DNA of 64,000 nucleotides from Lachnospiraceae bacterium (lineage in GTDB: Bacteria > Bacillota > Clostridia > Lachnospirales > Lachnospiraceae), in contig JAQXJP010000033.1 of assembly GCA_029008875.1 (NCBI GenBank), forward strand, positions 1 through 64,000. Reading direction: 5' to 3'. How positions within the stretch are numbered: position 1 is the first letter of the stretch; each line of letters begins with the position of its first letter. Position numbers and translations under genes: made by a program. The notes beneath the pieces were generated by a model that worked only from the letters and a program-made list of their open reading frames with translations, was not told where the DNA came from and did not search any database. Below, one piece after another: positions 34,252-42,531 of this stretch.

Positions 34252-35193
34252 ATGAAAAAAAGCGTGATAATCTTATTGATATTTGGAATGATTTTCTATT
34301 TCTTGTTCCATCCGGGGGCCGCGGTATCGGCGGCGGCAAACGGTCTGCTCATCTGGTATTCCCGTGTGCTTCCGGCGCTTCTGCCCTTTTCCATCATATC
34401 CAACTGGATGATTCTCTCCGGACTCCCGGGCTACCTGGAAAACCGGATGGAAACTATTGCTCACAAAGACAGAGGCATCTCTGTGTCGGAATGGATTGCC
34501 ATCCTGTGCGGCTTCCTCTTCGGCTTTCCCATGGGAAGTAAAATGGCTGCGGATCTGTGCGAAAATGGGGAAATCACTCCGCGGCAGGCGCAAATTATAT
34601 GCTGCTTTGCCAACCATATGAGCCCTGCATTTGTCGGCGGATATGTAGTCACTTCCGTACTCCGATGTCCGGAAAAATTGTGGCCGACCTACGCCATTAT
34701 CTATGTTCCATCCTTTGTGCTGTGCATCCTTATGCTACAATATCAGAGAAAAAAGAATCCTCCGGGGGAAATCCATAAAAAACCGGCGTCAGGATTCGAT
34801 ATAAATATGCAAATCATCGACGCCGGTATACAAAACGGTTGTGAAACGCTTATTAAATTGTGCGGATACATCGTTATCTTTTCAATCGGAGTGAGTGCTC
34901 TTGACCTGTTCGGGCACATTCCTCCTCGTTTGAAAATTGTAATAACCGGTTTTCTGGAGATTACAAACGGGATTGCACAAATCGGCAATTGTCATTATGG
35001 TGATGACACAAAATATATTTTGGCAATCATGTTCCTGGCATTCGGCGGAATCTCAGGTCTCGCTCAAACCGGTTCCATGATCAAAAAGGCCAATCTGTCC
35101 ATCGGAAAATATGCAATTGCAAAACTATTGTTAAGTGTGATATCAGCGATTCTCGCAATCGCCTATCTATTCACTCAAAGATCCTTCGGCTGA
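34252..35193 (+). CDS. ylbJ: YlbJ-like sporulation integral membrane protein
   Basis: 313 residues with about eight hydrophobic segments and the Gate/nucleoside-recognition features GFLFGFPMGSKMAADL and AFGGISGLAQT. YlbJ is needed for efficient sporulation in B. subtilis, with an unknown transport role. The gene has no visible Shine-Dalgarno sequence. It is divergent from pepD and its 3' end overlaps the convergent coiled-coil gene by 27 bases. It is the only plus-strand gene between 12.2 and 40.6 kb. Confidence 0.85.
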   Translation: MKKSVIILLIFGMIFYFLFHPGAAVSAAANGLLIWYSRVLPALLPFSIISNWMILSGLPGYLENRMETIAHKDRGISVSEWIAILCGFLFGFPMGSKMAADLCENGEITPRQAQIICCFANHMSPAFVGGYVVTSVLRCPEKLWPTYAIIYVPSFVLCILMLQYQRKKNPPGEIHKKPASGFDINMQIIDAGIQNGCETLIKLCGYIVIFSIGVSALDLFGHIPPRLKIVITGFLEITNGIAQIGNCHYGDDTKYILAIMFLAFGGISGLAQTGSMIKKANLSIGKYAIAKLLLSVISAILAIAYLFTQRSFG

Positions 35194-35790
35194 AGCCTTG
35201 CCCTTGGAATAATCGATGGTCTCCACTGTGTCCTTCGGGCTCTCCGCTACCGACTCCGGGAAAAGTTGGGCACGGTTGGCGCTGACCACATCCAAGTATC
35301 CCTGAAGGGAGCTGACAAGACTCTCGCAACGGAGCTTTGTGGCTTCGATGGATCCGGTCAGGATATCCTCCATTCCTTTGAGCTGTGAGTCTGTGTATGT
35401 CATGGCGCTCATGCGATATTCGTTCGCTTCCTTGGTGGCGTTATCAAGAATCTCCTGAGCCTGCTTGGTCGCAATCAGCACAACCTCGTTGGCCTGTGCA
35501 TACGCCTGTTGCATAATCTGATGCTCGGAAACCAACTCGTTTGTCTGAATCTGTGCCGCAGCGATAATCTGGTCCGCCTTTGCCTGTGCATCGGCAATAA
35601 TCTGCTCTTTATTGGCTACGATTTTCTGATAGCGCTTAACTTCATCCGGGATTCTTGAACGAAGCTCTGCGATGTGTTCTTCCAATTCTTCGCGATCCAC
35701 GATGATTTTTGTGCTGGAAAGCATCTGCGGCTTGCAGCTTGCCAAAAATTCTTCTATTTCGTCAATTTTCTGTTCCATTTTTGTACTCAT
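35167..35790 (-). CDS. coiled-coil protein, DivIVA/ATPase-like
   Basis: 207 residues, almost wholly predicted helical from the Ala/Glu/Gln-rich heptads (about 30-150), with no membrane segment or nucleotide motif. Comparable clostridial proteins are labelled ATPase or V-type subunit H from low-complexity similarity; I do not endorse that. The pattern with an N-terminal short helix and long coiled coil recalls DivIVA-type scaffolds. It follows coaD by four bases at the end of the yicC-coaD run, AAGGAG upstream. Function unknown. Confidence 0.75.
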   Translation of the reverse strand: MSTKMEQKIDEIEEFLASCKPQMLSSTKIIVDREELEEHIAELRSRIPDEVKRYQKIVANKEQIIADAQAKADQIIAAAQIQTNELVSEHQIMQQAYAQANEVVLIATKQAQEILDNATKEANEYRMSAMTYTDSQLKGMEDILTGSIEATKLRCESLVSSLQGYLDVVSANRAQLFPESVAESPKDTVETIDYSKGKASAEGSLSE

Positions 35791-35794
35791 GGCG

Positions 35795-36283
35795 CTACTC
35801 CTTGTTTATATTATACTTCTCATATATTTTGTCGATAATCTGTTTCGGTACAAACTTGGAAATATCTCCCCCATAGGAGGCAAATTCCTTCACAACGGTT
35901 GAACTGAGGTATGAATACTTCACTGCCGACGTCAAGAAGATTGTTTCCATCTCCGGATACTGGACATGATTGGCCTGGTCAATCTGAAGTTCATACTCGA
36001 AATCGGTAACGGCGCGAAGCCCTCTCACATTGATTGTGGCTCCGATTTCCCTCATGTAATCAACCAAAAGTCCGTCGAAAGAAGCCACTTTGACATTGGG
36101 AATATCCTTTGTCATCTCTTCAATCATTGTAACACGTTCATCTACAGAAAACAACGAACTTTTTGCGCTATTGTTCAATACTCCGATGACCAATTCGTCT
36201 GCTAATTTTGATGCTCTGGTGATAATATCGAGATGGCCGAATGTGATCGGATCAAAGCTTCCGGGATATATGGCTTTTTTCAT
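35795..36283 (-). CDS. coaD: phosphopantetheine adenylyltransferase
   Basis: 162 residues from the ATG at 36283 (GAGGA upstream; conserved start [17 protein letters not shown]). The His and Gly of the nucleotidyl-transfer motif and [11 protein letters not shown] near the end are intact. CoaD makes dephospho-CoA from 4'-phosphopantetheine. rsmD-coaD adjacency is standard, here with a seven-base gap. Confidence 0.98.
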   Translation of the reverse strand: MKKAIYPGSFDPITFGHLDIITRASKLADELVIGVLNNSAKSSLFSVDERVTMIEEMTKDIPNVKVASFDGLLVDYMREIGATINVRGLRAVTDFEYELQIDQANHVQYPEMETIFLTSAVKYSYLSSTVVKEFASYGGDISKFVPKQIIDKIYEKYNINKE

Positions 36284-36290
36284 ATTTTCC

Positions 36291-36842
36291 TCATTTCCTG
36301 CGCAAAAAAACATGCGCATTTGTCTTGTACTTCTTGTACTTTGTAATCTCAAAACCAAGCTCTTCCGCAGGAGAAAAATCCGTCTCCAGAGATGCCTCGA
36401 CGATGATGATGGTTTCCGGTTTCACAACGGAAGATCCGGAAAGTGCCTCCAAAACCTCCATCTCCAACCCTTTGTTGTAAGGCGGGTCCATAAAGATAAT
36501 ATCAAACTGATACTTCCCCTCCAGCATCGCCACGGAAGACCGGGCATCCTGAACCATCAGGAGACATTGGTCATCAAATTTTGCGAATTTAATGTTGGCA
36601 TCGATACATGCAGCTGCCTTTTTCCCGTTCTCCACGAAAACGGCAAAATCCGCACCGCGGCTGACTGCTTCCAACCCAATCTGTCCGCTTCCGGCGAACA
36701 AATCCAAAAAACAGGCACCCGGCACATCGGACTGCAGCATATTAAAAAGGGTTTCCTTAATCTTGTCCGAGGTAGGTCTGGTGGATAATCCTTCCACCGT
36801 TTTTAAAGGGAGGCTTCTAGCCTTTCCTGCGATTATTCTCAT
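36291..36842 (-). CDS. rsmD: 16S rRNA (guanine-966-N2)-methyltransferase
   Basis: 183 residues from the ATG at 36842, which gives the conserved [16 protein letters not shown]-binding [13 protein letters not shown] and the catalytic DPPY motif are visible. It methylates G966 of 16S rRNA. It starts four bases after pgsA; AAGGAG is 13 bases upstream, inside pgsA. Confidence 0.96.
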   Translation of the reverse strand: MRIIAGKARSLPLKTVEGLSTRPTSDKIKETLFNMLQSDVPGACFLDLFAGSGQIGLEAVSRGADFAVFVENGKKAAACIDANIKFAKFDDQCLLMVQDARSSVAMLEGKYQFDIIFMDPPYNKGLEMEVLEALSGSSVVKPETIIIVEASLETDFSPAEELGFEITKYKKYKTNAHVFLRRK

Positions 36843-36846
36843 AAGC

Positions 36847-37398
36847 TTATTTCTGCTCCTTAAGGACACCCCTGTTTTTCACGATGTAGTCAATCAGAGA
36901 AATGACCGTGAGTGCAAGGGCAATATAGGTCAACACAATTCCCAGAATATGAATCCATGCATACTGATTCAAGGTGATGTCAAGCATCAGGACAATGACC
37001 ATAAGCATCTGGAAGGTGGTCTTGAATTTTCCCCAGTAGCTGGCAGCGATAACCACGCCGTTGTCCGATGCAATCAGTCGAAATCCGCTGATGATAAACT
37101 CTCTTGCGATGATGATAATGACAATCCAGGAAGGGAGCATCTGAAGCTCAATCAGACAGATGAGCGCGGAGCAGACCAAAAGCTTATCTGCCAGAGGATC
37201 CATAAATTTTCCAAAATTGGTGACCAGATTGTACTTTCTCGCAATTTTTCCGTCCAGCATGTCCGTCAGGCTGGCAACAATGAAAATTGCAATTGCAATG
37301 TAATTTCCGTATCCCGGAAAATAAGGTGCAAGCAAAAAGAATACAAAAAAGGGAATCAGGATAACGCGAAATAAAGTTAATTTGTTTGGTAAATTCAT
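36847..37398 (-). CDS. pgsA: CDP-diacylglycerol-glycerol-3-phosphate 3-phosphatidyltransferase
   Basis: 183 residues with several membrane helices and the full CDP-alcohol phosphotransferase motif D-x2-DG-x2-AR-x8-G-x3-D-x3-D (TDMLDGKIAR to FMDPLADK, about 45-70). It makes phosphatidylglycerol phosphate at the membrane. It overlaps the end of rimO by four bases (ATGA). Confidence 0.97.
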   Translation of the reverse strand: MNLPNKLTLFRVILIPFFVFFLLAPYFPGYGNYIAIAIFIVASLTDMLDGKIARKYNLVTNFGKFMDPLADKLLVCSALICLIELQMLPSWIVIIIIAREFIISGFRLIASDNGVVIAASYWGKFKTTFQMLMVIVLMLDITLNQYAWIHILGIVLTYIALALTVISLIDYIVKNRGVLKEQK

Positions 37399-38717
37399 AA
37401 TACTTCTCCTATCAGATCATATTCATAGGCGCCGGTAACTCTGACTTTTGCGATGTCACCGGTCATAAGCTGCTCATCGGTATTGATAAAGATATATCCG
37501 TCCACATTGGGGGCATCCCGGTATGTTCTGCCGATATAAGCGTTTTCGTCTGCCACTTTGCCCTCGATGAAGGCGTACAATTCCGTTCCGATCAAGGTCT
37601 CGTTCTTGTCCATGATGACCTCCTCCTGGAGTTCCATCACATCCGCCTGCCACTCGGCCTTTTGTTCCTCATCCACCTGATGCTCCATGCCGGCCGCCAC
37701 AGTTCCCTCCTCCTGGGAATAGGTGAATGCTCCCAGACGATCGAATTCAATATCGTTGACAAACTGCATCAATTCCTCGTGCATTTCCTGAGTCTCACCG
37801 GGGAAACCGCAAATCAGGGAAGTCCGCAAAGTGATATCCGGAACTCTCCTTCTCAAGTCCTCGATGCGGGCAATCAGCTCCGCCTTGTTTGTCTTTCTTC
37901 CCATGCTGCGGAGCAATGTATCGTTACAATGCTGAATCGGCATATCCAGATAATGACATACCTTTTTGTTGCGGAGCATGGCATCAATCAATTCCGGATA
38001 GATTTCTTCCGGATAGCAATACATAATGCGAATCCAGAATATTCCATCAATCCGATTCAGTTCATCCAGCAATTTGTGGAGACTCTTTTCCCCATACAAA
38101 TCTATGCCGTAGAGGGTGGTCTCCTGGGCCACCAGGATCAATTCCTTCACGCCGTTTTCCGCCAACTCCGTAGCCTGGCGAATCAAGTCCTCCATGGGGA
38201 CACTGCGATACCTTCCCCTGACGGACGGAATCACACAGTAAGTGCAGTTCTTGTTGCACCCCTCCGCAATTTTAAGATATGCGAAATGTCCGCCGGTGGA
38301 CACCGCGCGCTTCGCGTCGATGACCGGAAGCCCCTCCAGAGGCTTTAAGCTGCAAAAATGCTTGTTGTCCAGAGTTAGCCGAACCGCATCGAGAATGTCG
38401 TCGTAGGAATTGGTCCCGACGACGGCGTCTACTTCCGGGATTTCTGCCTGTATTTCATCGTGGTAGCGCTGGGCGAGACAGCCGGTGACAATCAGGGATT
38501 TGCATTTTCCGCTGGTCTTATACTGTGCCATCTCCAAAATGGTATTGATGCTCTCCTCCTTGGCATCTCCGATGAAACAGCAGCTGTTCACGATAATGAT
38601 ATCTGCTTCCGTCTCATCATCCGTCATCTCGATTCCGGATTTGGTGAGGATTCCGATCATAAATTCGGAGTCCACCAAATTTTTATCGCAACCCAGAGAT
38701 ATAAATAATAGTTTCAT
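37395..38717 (-). CDS. rimO: ribosomal protein S12 methylthiotransferase RimO
   Basis: 440 residues: N-terminal UPF0004 domain with three Cys for a second cluster (SLGCDKN, NSCCFIGDA, TGCLAQRY), radical SAM motif CNKNCTYC, and C-terminal TRAM domain. It adds a methylthio group to Asp of S12. Its start lies only 13 bases after the terminator that follows rpoZ. Confidence 0.96.
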   Translation of the reverse strand: MKLLFISLGCDKNLVDSEFMIGILTKSGIEMTDDETEADIIIVNSCCFIGDAKEESINTILEMAQYKTSGKCKSLIVTGCLAQRYHDEIQAEIPEVDAVVGTNSYDDILDAVRLTLDNKHFCSLKPLEGLPVIDAKRAVSTGGHFAYLKIAEGCNKNCTYCVIPSVRGRYRSVPMEDLIRQATELAENGVKELILVAQETTLYGIDLYGEKSLHKLLDELNRIDGIFWIRIMYCYPEEIYPELIDAMLRNKKVCHYLDMPIQHCNDTLLRSMGRKTNKAELIARIEDLRRRVPDITLRTSLICGFPGETQEMHEELMQFVNDIEFDRLGAFTYSQEEGTVAAGMEHQVDEEQKAEWQADVMELQEEVIMDKNETLIGTELYAFIEGKVADENAYIGRTYRDAPNVDGYIFINTDEQLMTGDIAKVRVTGAYEYDLIGEVL

Positions 38718-38729
38718 ACTTCCTCACTG

Positions 38730-38760
38730 AAAAAAAGGAATGACCACAAAGCGTCATCCC
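38730..38760 (-). terminator. Rho-independent terminator between rpoZ and rimO
   Basis: Eight-pair stem (GGGATGAC / GTCATTCC, one G-T pair) and seven T on the minus strand. The rimO ribosome binding site follows at once, so rimO, pgsA, rsmD and coaD would be attenuated read-through genes unless another promoter exists. Confidence 0.85.
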
Positions 38761-38771
38761 CCTTCGAATTC

Positions 38772-39008
38772 TTAGTTCTCGTCGTCTGTTACAATCTTAA
38801 CCTGTGACTTATACAGTTCCTGAACTGCAATGGACAGCGGCTTATTGCAAGGCGCATCGGATAAGGGTTCCGCGCCGTCAATCAACTGGCGCGCACGCTT
38901 TGCTGTGGCAAGAACAATGGAATAGCGGCTGTTAACCACCGGTTCCTCACCGATTTCCACGCCTTCGTTCACTACCTGCATTAATTCAACATAAGATGGA
39001 TGTATCAT
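38772..39008 (-). CDS. rpoZ: RNA polymerase omega subunit
   Basis: 78 residues; the conserved omega core NSRYSIVLATAKRARQL (26-42) and the C-terminal KPLSIAVQEL are present. It stabilises the beta-prime subunit. It begins one base after gmk with AAGGAG overlapping the gmk end. Confidence 0.95.
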   Translation of the reverse strand: MIHPSYVELMQVVNEGVEIGEEPVVNSRYSIVLATAKRARQLIDGAEPLSDAPCNKPLSIAVQELYKSQVKIVTDDEN

Positions 39009-39009
39009 A

Positions 39010-39678
39010 TTATTCTCCTTTCGAAAAGCTCATCAGCTCATCTCTCATTTTATTGACAAAACCTTCATTGGCGGAAACAGTATACTCTGAATTCCTCTCT
39101 GAATGGTTATTGCGCACATTCTCGATAATATTGTGGATGCGAACAGTTGTGGCATCCAAATCGTCGTTGACGATCCAGTAATCGTAGGCCTCTACCCCCT
39201 GCGATTCCTCGCAGGCACGGTTTAAGCGTTGGTCAATCACTTCCGGAGCCTCCGTCCCTCTTCCCACCAGGCGGTTCCGCAGTTCCGTAGCGCTGGGTGC
39301 GGATACAAACATGAGGCACGCTTCAGGAAACTGCTTCTTAATCTTCAGAGCGCCCTGGATTTCAATCTCCAGGATCACATTTTTCCCGGCTTCCAGTTGC
39401 TGCATCACATATGCCTTCGGGGTTCCGTAATAATTCCCAACATACTGGGCATACTCCACCAGCTCTGACTGAGCAATCATCTCTTCAAAACGCTCCCGGG
39501 TCACAAAAAAGTATTCCCTTCCGTCCTCCTCCCCCGGTCTCGGTGCCCGGGATGTGGCGGAGATGGATAAAGCGTAGGACTCCCCGTAATTCTTCATTAA
39601 ATTCTTCATTAGAGTTCCTTTTCCTGCACCGGAGAAGCCGGATACAACAATCAGAGCTCCCTTTGTCGCCAAACTCAT
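39010..39678 (-). CDS. gmk: guanylate kinase
   Basis: 222 residues. P-loop GFSGAGKGT (14-22), GMP-binding SRAPRPGEEDGREYFF and the lid region with DQRLNRA. It phosphorylates GMP to GDP. GAGGTG seven bases upstream. The remA gene that lies between yicC and gmk in B. subtilis is absent here. Confidence 0.97.
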   Translation of the reverse strand: MSLATKGALIVVSGFSGAGKGTLMKNLMKNYGESYALSISATSRAPRPGEEDGREYFFVTRERFEEMIAQSELVEYAQYVGNYYGTPKAYVMQQLEAGKNVILEIEIQGALKIKKQFPEACLMFVSAPSATELRNRLVGRGTEAPEVIDQRLNRACEESQGVEAYDYWIVNDDLDATTVRIHNIIENVRNNHSERNSEYTVSANEGFVNKMRDELMSFSKGE

Positions 39679-39695
39679 GTGTCACACCTCTGCAA

Positions 39696-40574
39696 TTATT
39701 CGATATTCTGAATCTGCTCACGAACCTTCTCGATATCCGTCTTCAGATTGATTCCAACATCGGAAATCTCCAGATTGTTGGCTTTCGAGAGAATGGTGTT
39801 CGCCTCCCGGTTCATCTCTTGAGCAATAAAATCCAGCTTGCGACCGATACCGCCACCGGCAAGAAGGGTATCCTTGGTGGACTGAATGTGACTGCGCAGA
39901 CGAACCGTCTCCTCATCCACACAGATTTTGTCGGCGTAGATGGTAACCTCCGTGGCAATTCTGGCATCGTCAATCTGGCGGTCTCCGAGGACTTCACGAA
40001 TCTTGTCCTCCAGCCGAGTGCGATAATCCTGCATGATAATCGGGGAACGCTCCTCGATGAAATCCACGTATTCCAGCATGTGATCCAATTTCCCAATCAG
40101 ATCATTCCGAAGGTTCTCACCTTCCTTGATTCTGCTGTCGACGAACATCTCGCAGGCGCCGCGAAGAGCTTGCTCCAAACCGGCCCACAGTTCCTTCTCG
40201 TCCACCACCTGCTCTTCCATCACAAACACATCGGGGTATCTGGACAGGGTGCTGACGCGAATATCATTGTCAAGCCCAAACTGTTCGGACATCTGGTTCA
40301 GATACTTCAGATACTCCTCCGCAATCTGGGGATTGTATTTCAGACTGTAATTATCCTCGGTATAGTCCTCATAGGTAATGTAGAGATCGACCTTGCCTCG
40401 TTCCATGTATTCCTTCAACAAATTGCGGATGGAACTCTCGAAGAAGTTGAGTTTTTTCGGCATCTTGATATTCACGTCAAGATAGCGATGGTTAACGGAC
40501 TTAATCTCCACCGTATATTTTCTCTTTTCATCGGCGAATTCACATCTGCCGAATCCGGTCATGCTCTTAATCAT
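39696..40574 (-). CDS. yicC: YicC-family endoribonuclease
   Basis: 292 residues. MIKSMTGFGR at the start and the C-terminal block RKLDFIAQEMNREANTILSKAN (about 243-264) with EQIQNIE are family hallmarks. YicC is a hexameric endoribonuclease that affects small-RNA decay. First gene of the run, behind a good promoter. Confidence 0.96.
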   Translation of the reverse strand: MIKSMTGFGRCEFADEKRKYTVEIKSVNHRYLDVNIKMPKKLNFFESSIRNLLKEYMERGKVDLYITYEDYTEDNYSLKYNPQIAEEYLKYLNQMSEQFGLDNDIRVSTLSRYPDVFVMEEQVVDEKELWAGLEQALRGACEMFVDSRIKEGENLRNDLIGKLDHMLEYVDFIEERSPIIMQDYRTRLEDKIREVLGDRQIDDARIATEVTIYADKICVDEETVRLRSHIQSTKDTLLAGGGIGRKLDFIAQEMNREANTILSKANNLEISDVGINLKTDIEKVREQIQNIE

Positions 40575-40606
40575 GGACTTACCTTCTCTCGTGCATAGAT
40601 GTGAAT

Positions 40607-40635
40607 ATTATATAGCTATTTTATTATTTCGTCAA
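40607..40635 (-). promoter_or_regulatory. promoter of the yicC-gmk-rpoZ run
   Basis: TTGACG, 17-base spacer, TATAAT on the minus strand. Confidence 0.82.
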
Positions 40636-40642
40636 ATATTCA

Positions 40643-40671
40643 TTGGAAAAAGATGAGCGGTCAGATATAAT
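40643..40671 (+). promoter_or_regulatory. promoter of rqcH
   Basis: TTGGAA, 17-base spacer, TATAAT on the plus strand, back to back with the yicC promoter (eight bases between the -35 elements). Confidence 0.75.
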
Positions 40672-40712
40672 AAAATCAAAATCTAAAAATAATGAAAAAA
40701 GGAGGTTTCATC

Positions 40713-42461
40713 ATGGCGTTTGATGGAATCGTAATCTCAAATCTAGTATATGAATTAAATCGGACGATTCTCGGTCAGAAAATAAGCAAAATTGCGCAGC
40801 CTGAGGTGGACGAACTTCTCCTCACCACCAAAGGCAATAACGGTCAGTACCGGGTTCAGATATCGGCAAGTGCTTCTCTTCCTTTTGTCTATCTGACAGA
40901 CAGTAACAAGCCGGCTCCCCTCACTGCCCCCACCTTCTGCATGGTGCTGCGCAAACACATAGCCAACGGAAAAATCATCGCCATTGACCAGCCGGGAAAT
41001 GAACGAATTATCCGCTTTACTGTGGAGCATCTGGACGAGATGGGGGATTTGTGCCAAAAATATTTGATTGTGGAACTGATGGGAAAACATTCCAACATTA
41101 TTTTCTGTTCCGAGGACAATATGATCATCGACAGCATCAAGCATGTGTCACCAGCCATGAGCTCCGTCAGAACGGTTTTGCCCGGTTTTCAATACTTTAT
41201 TCCCAATACACAGGGAGAAAAAATGGACCCATTCTCCACATCCGGCGAGGAATTTGTCCAAGCGCTCTCCGAAAAACCCACCACGGTGTCCAAAGCAATT
41301 TACACTTCATTTGTGGGAATCAGCCCTCTGTTGGCGAACGAAATCGCATACCGGGCAGATGTGGACGGGGATGCGCCGCTCTCCTCCCTTTCCGGAGAAC
41401 AATTGATCCATGTAAGCAACCATTTCCGCTGGTTCATGGAGGAAATTCAAAATCACCGTTATGTGCCCAACATTATCTGGAACGGTCAGGAACCTGTGGA
41501 ATTTTCCTGTGTTCCCTTAAAGCAATACAGTGACTACGCCCACACGGAATACGATTCCATTTCCCAAGTCTTGCAGACCTATTATGCCCAAAAGAGCAAA
41601 TTTACCCGAATCCGGCAAAAATCTGTGGATTTACGCAAGATCGTCAGCACCGCCCTGGAGCGGAATGTCAAGAAATATGACCTTCAGCTGAAGCAGCTTC
41701 AGGACGCAGAAAAAAGGGAAAAATACCGCATTTACGGAGAATTGATTCAAACCTACGGCTACAGTGTGCCTGAGGGAAGCGGTCGTATGGAGGCGGAAAA
41801 CTACTATGATGACAATAAAGTGATTCAGATTCCTCTGGACCCGCAGTTAAGTCCCATGGAAAATGCCCGGAAATATTTTGACAAATACGGAAAACTCAAG
41901 CGAACCGCGGAGGCACTGACGGAATTGACTCTGGAGACCAAGGCTCAGATTGATCATTTGGAATCTATCCAAAATGCCCTGGACATCGCGGAATCCGCGG
42001 AAGATTTGGTACAGATCAAGCAGGAGTTGGCAGATTACGGTTTCATCAAGAAAACATCTAAGGGCACAAAAAAAGAACGGGTAAAGAGCAAGCCCTTCCA
42101 CTACCGTTCCTCCGCCGGATATGATATCTATGTAGGGAAAAACAATTTCCAAAACGATGAACTGACCTTCAAGATGGCCACCGGCAACGATTGGTGGTTC
42201 CACGCCAAGGGCATTCCGGGGTCTCATGTCATTGTGAAGGCTAACAACGAGGAACTTCCGGACATTGTCTTCGAGGAAGCCGGAAAATTGGCAGGCTACT
42301 ATTCCAAGGGCAGGGAAAGCGACAAAATCGAGATTGATTATCTGCAGAAAAAGAATGTGAAGAAGCCAAACGGCGCTGTGCCCGGTTTCGTGGTATATTA
42401 CACCAACTATTCTCTCACCATCCATCCGGATATTACAGGAATAGAACTGGTGGAAGATTAA
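40713..42461 (+). CDS. rqcH: ribosome quality control protein RqcH (NFACT)
   Basis: 582 residues from the ATG at 40713 (AGGAGG upstream, conserved MAFDGIV). Domain order is NFACT-N (about 1-225), coiled coil with helix-hairpin-helix-like region (about 255-435), and the C-terminal NFACT-R/DUF814 (about 450-560) with NDWWFHAKGIPGSHV. RqcH recruits tRNA-Ala to stalled 50S subunits and adds poly-Ala degradation tags. Older annotations call it a fibronectin-binding protein. Divergent from yicC as in other Firmicutes. Confidence 0.94.
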   Translation: MAFDGIVISNLVYELNRTILGQKISKIAQPEVDELLLTTKGNNGQYRVQISASASLPFVYLTDSNKPAPLTAPTFCMVLRKHIANGKIIAIDQPGNERIIRFTVEHLDEMGDLCQKYLIVELMGKHSNIIFCSEDNMIIDSIKHVSPAMSSVRTVLPGFQYFIPNTQGEKMDPFSTSGEEFVQALSEKPTTVSKAIYTSFVGISPLLANEIAYRADVDGDAPLSSLSGEQLIHVSNHFRWFMEEIQNHRYVPNIIWNGQEPVEFSCVPLKQYSDYAHTEYDSISQVLQTYYAQKSKFTRIRQKSVDLRKIVSTALERNVKKYDLQLKQLQDAEKREKYRIYGELIQTYGYSVPEGSGRMEAENYYDDNKVIQIPLDPQLSPMENARKYFDKYGKLKRTAEALTELTLETKAQIDHLESIQNALDIAESAEDLVQIKQELADYGFIKKTSKGTKKERVKSKPFHYRSSAGYDIYVGKNNFQNDELTFKMATGNDWWFHAKGIPGSHVIVKANNEELPDIVFEEAGKLAGYYSKGRESDKIEIDYLQKKNVKKPNGAVPGFVVYYTNYSLTIHPDITGIELVED

Positions 42462-42486
42462 ACAAATAATAATTGCAACAATTAAC

Positions 42487-42514
42487 CCGTCCAAATTAAC
42501 ATGGACGGTTTTTT
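42487..42514 (+). terminator. Rho-independent terminator of rqcH
   Basis: Seven-pair stem (CCGTCCA / TGGACGG) and six T. recG ends 18 bases further on from the other side. Confidence 0.85.
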
Positions 42515-42531
42515 CTACTTACGCTCTTCCA

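Noticed and set aside
35167-35790. V-type ATPase subunit annotation
   Set aside because: No ATPase genes nearby and the similarity would rest on coiled-coil composition only.
39411-40598. 395-codon open frame on the plus strand
   Set aside because: Antisense to yicC and gmk, whose families and starts are certain.
41847-42494. 215-codon open frame on the minus strand opposite rqcH
   Set aside because: The sense frame codes for the conserved NFACT-R domain; the opposite frame has no site or family pattern.
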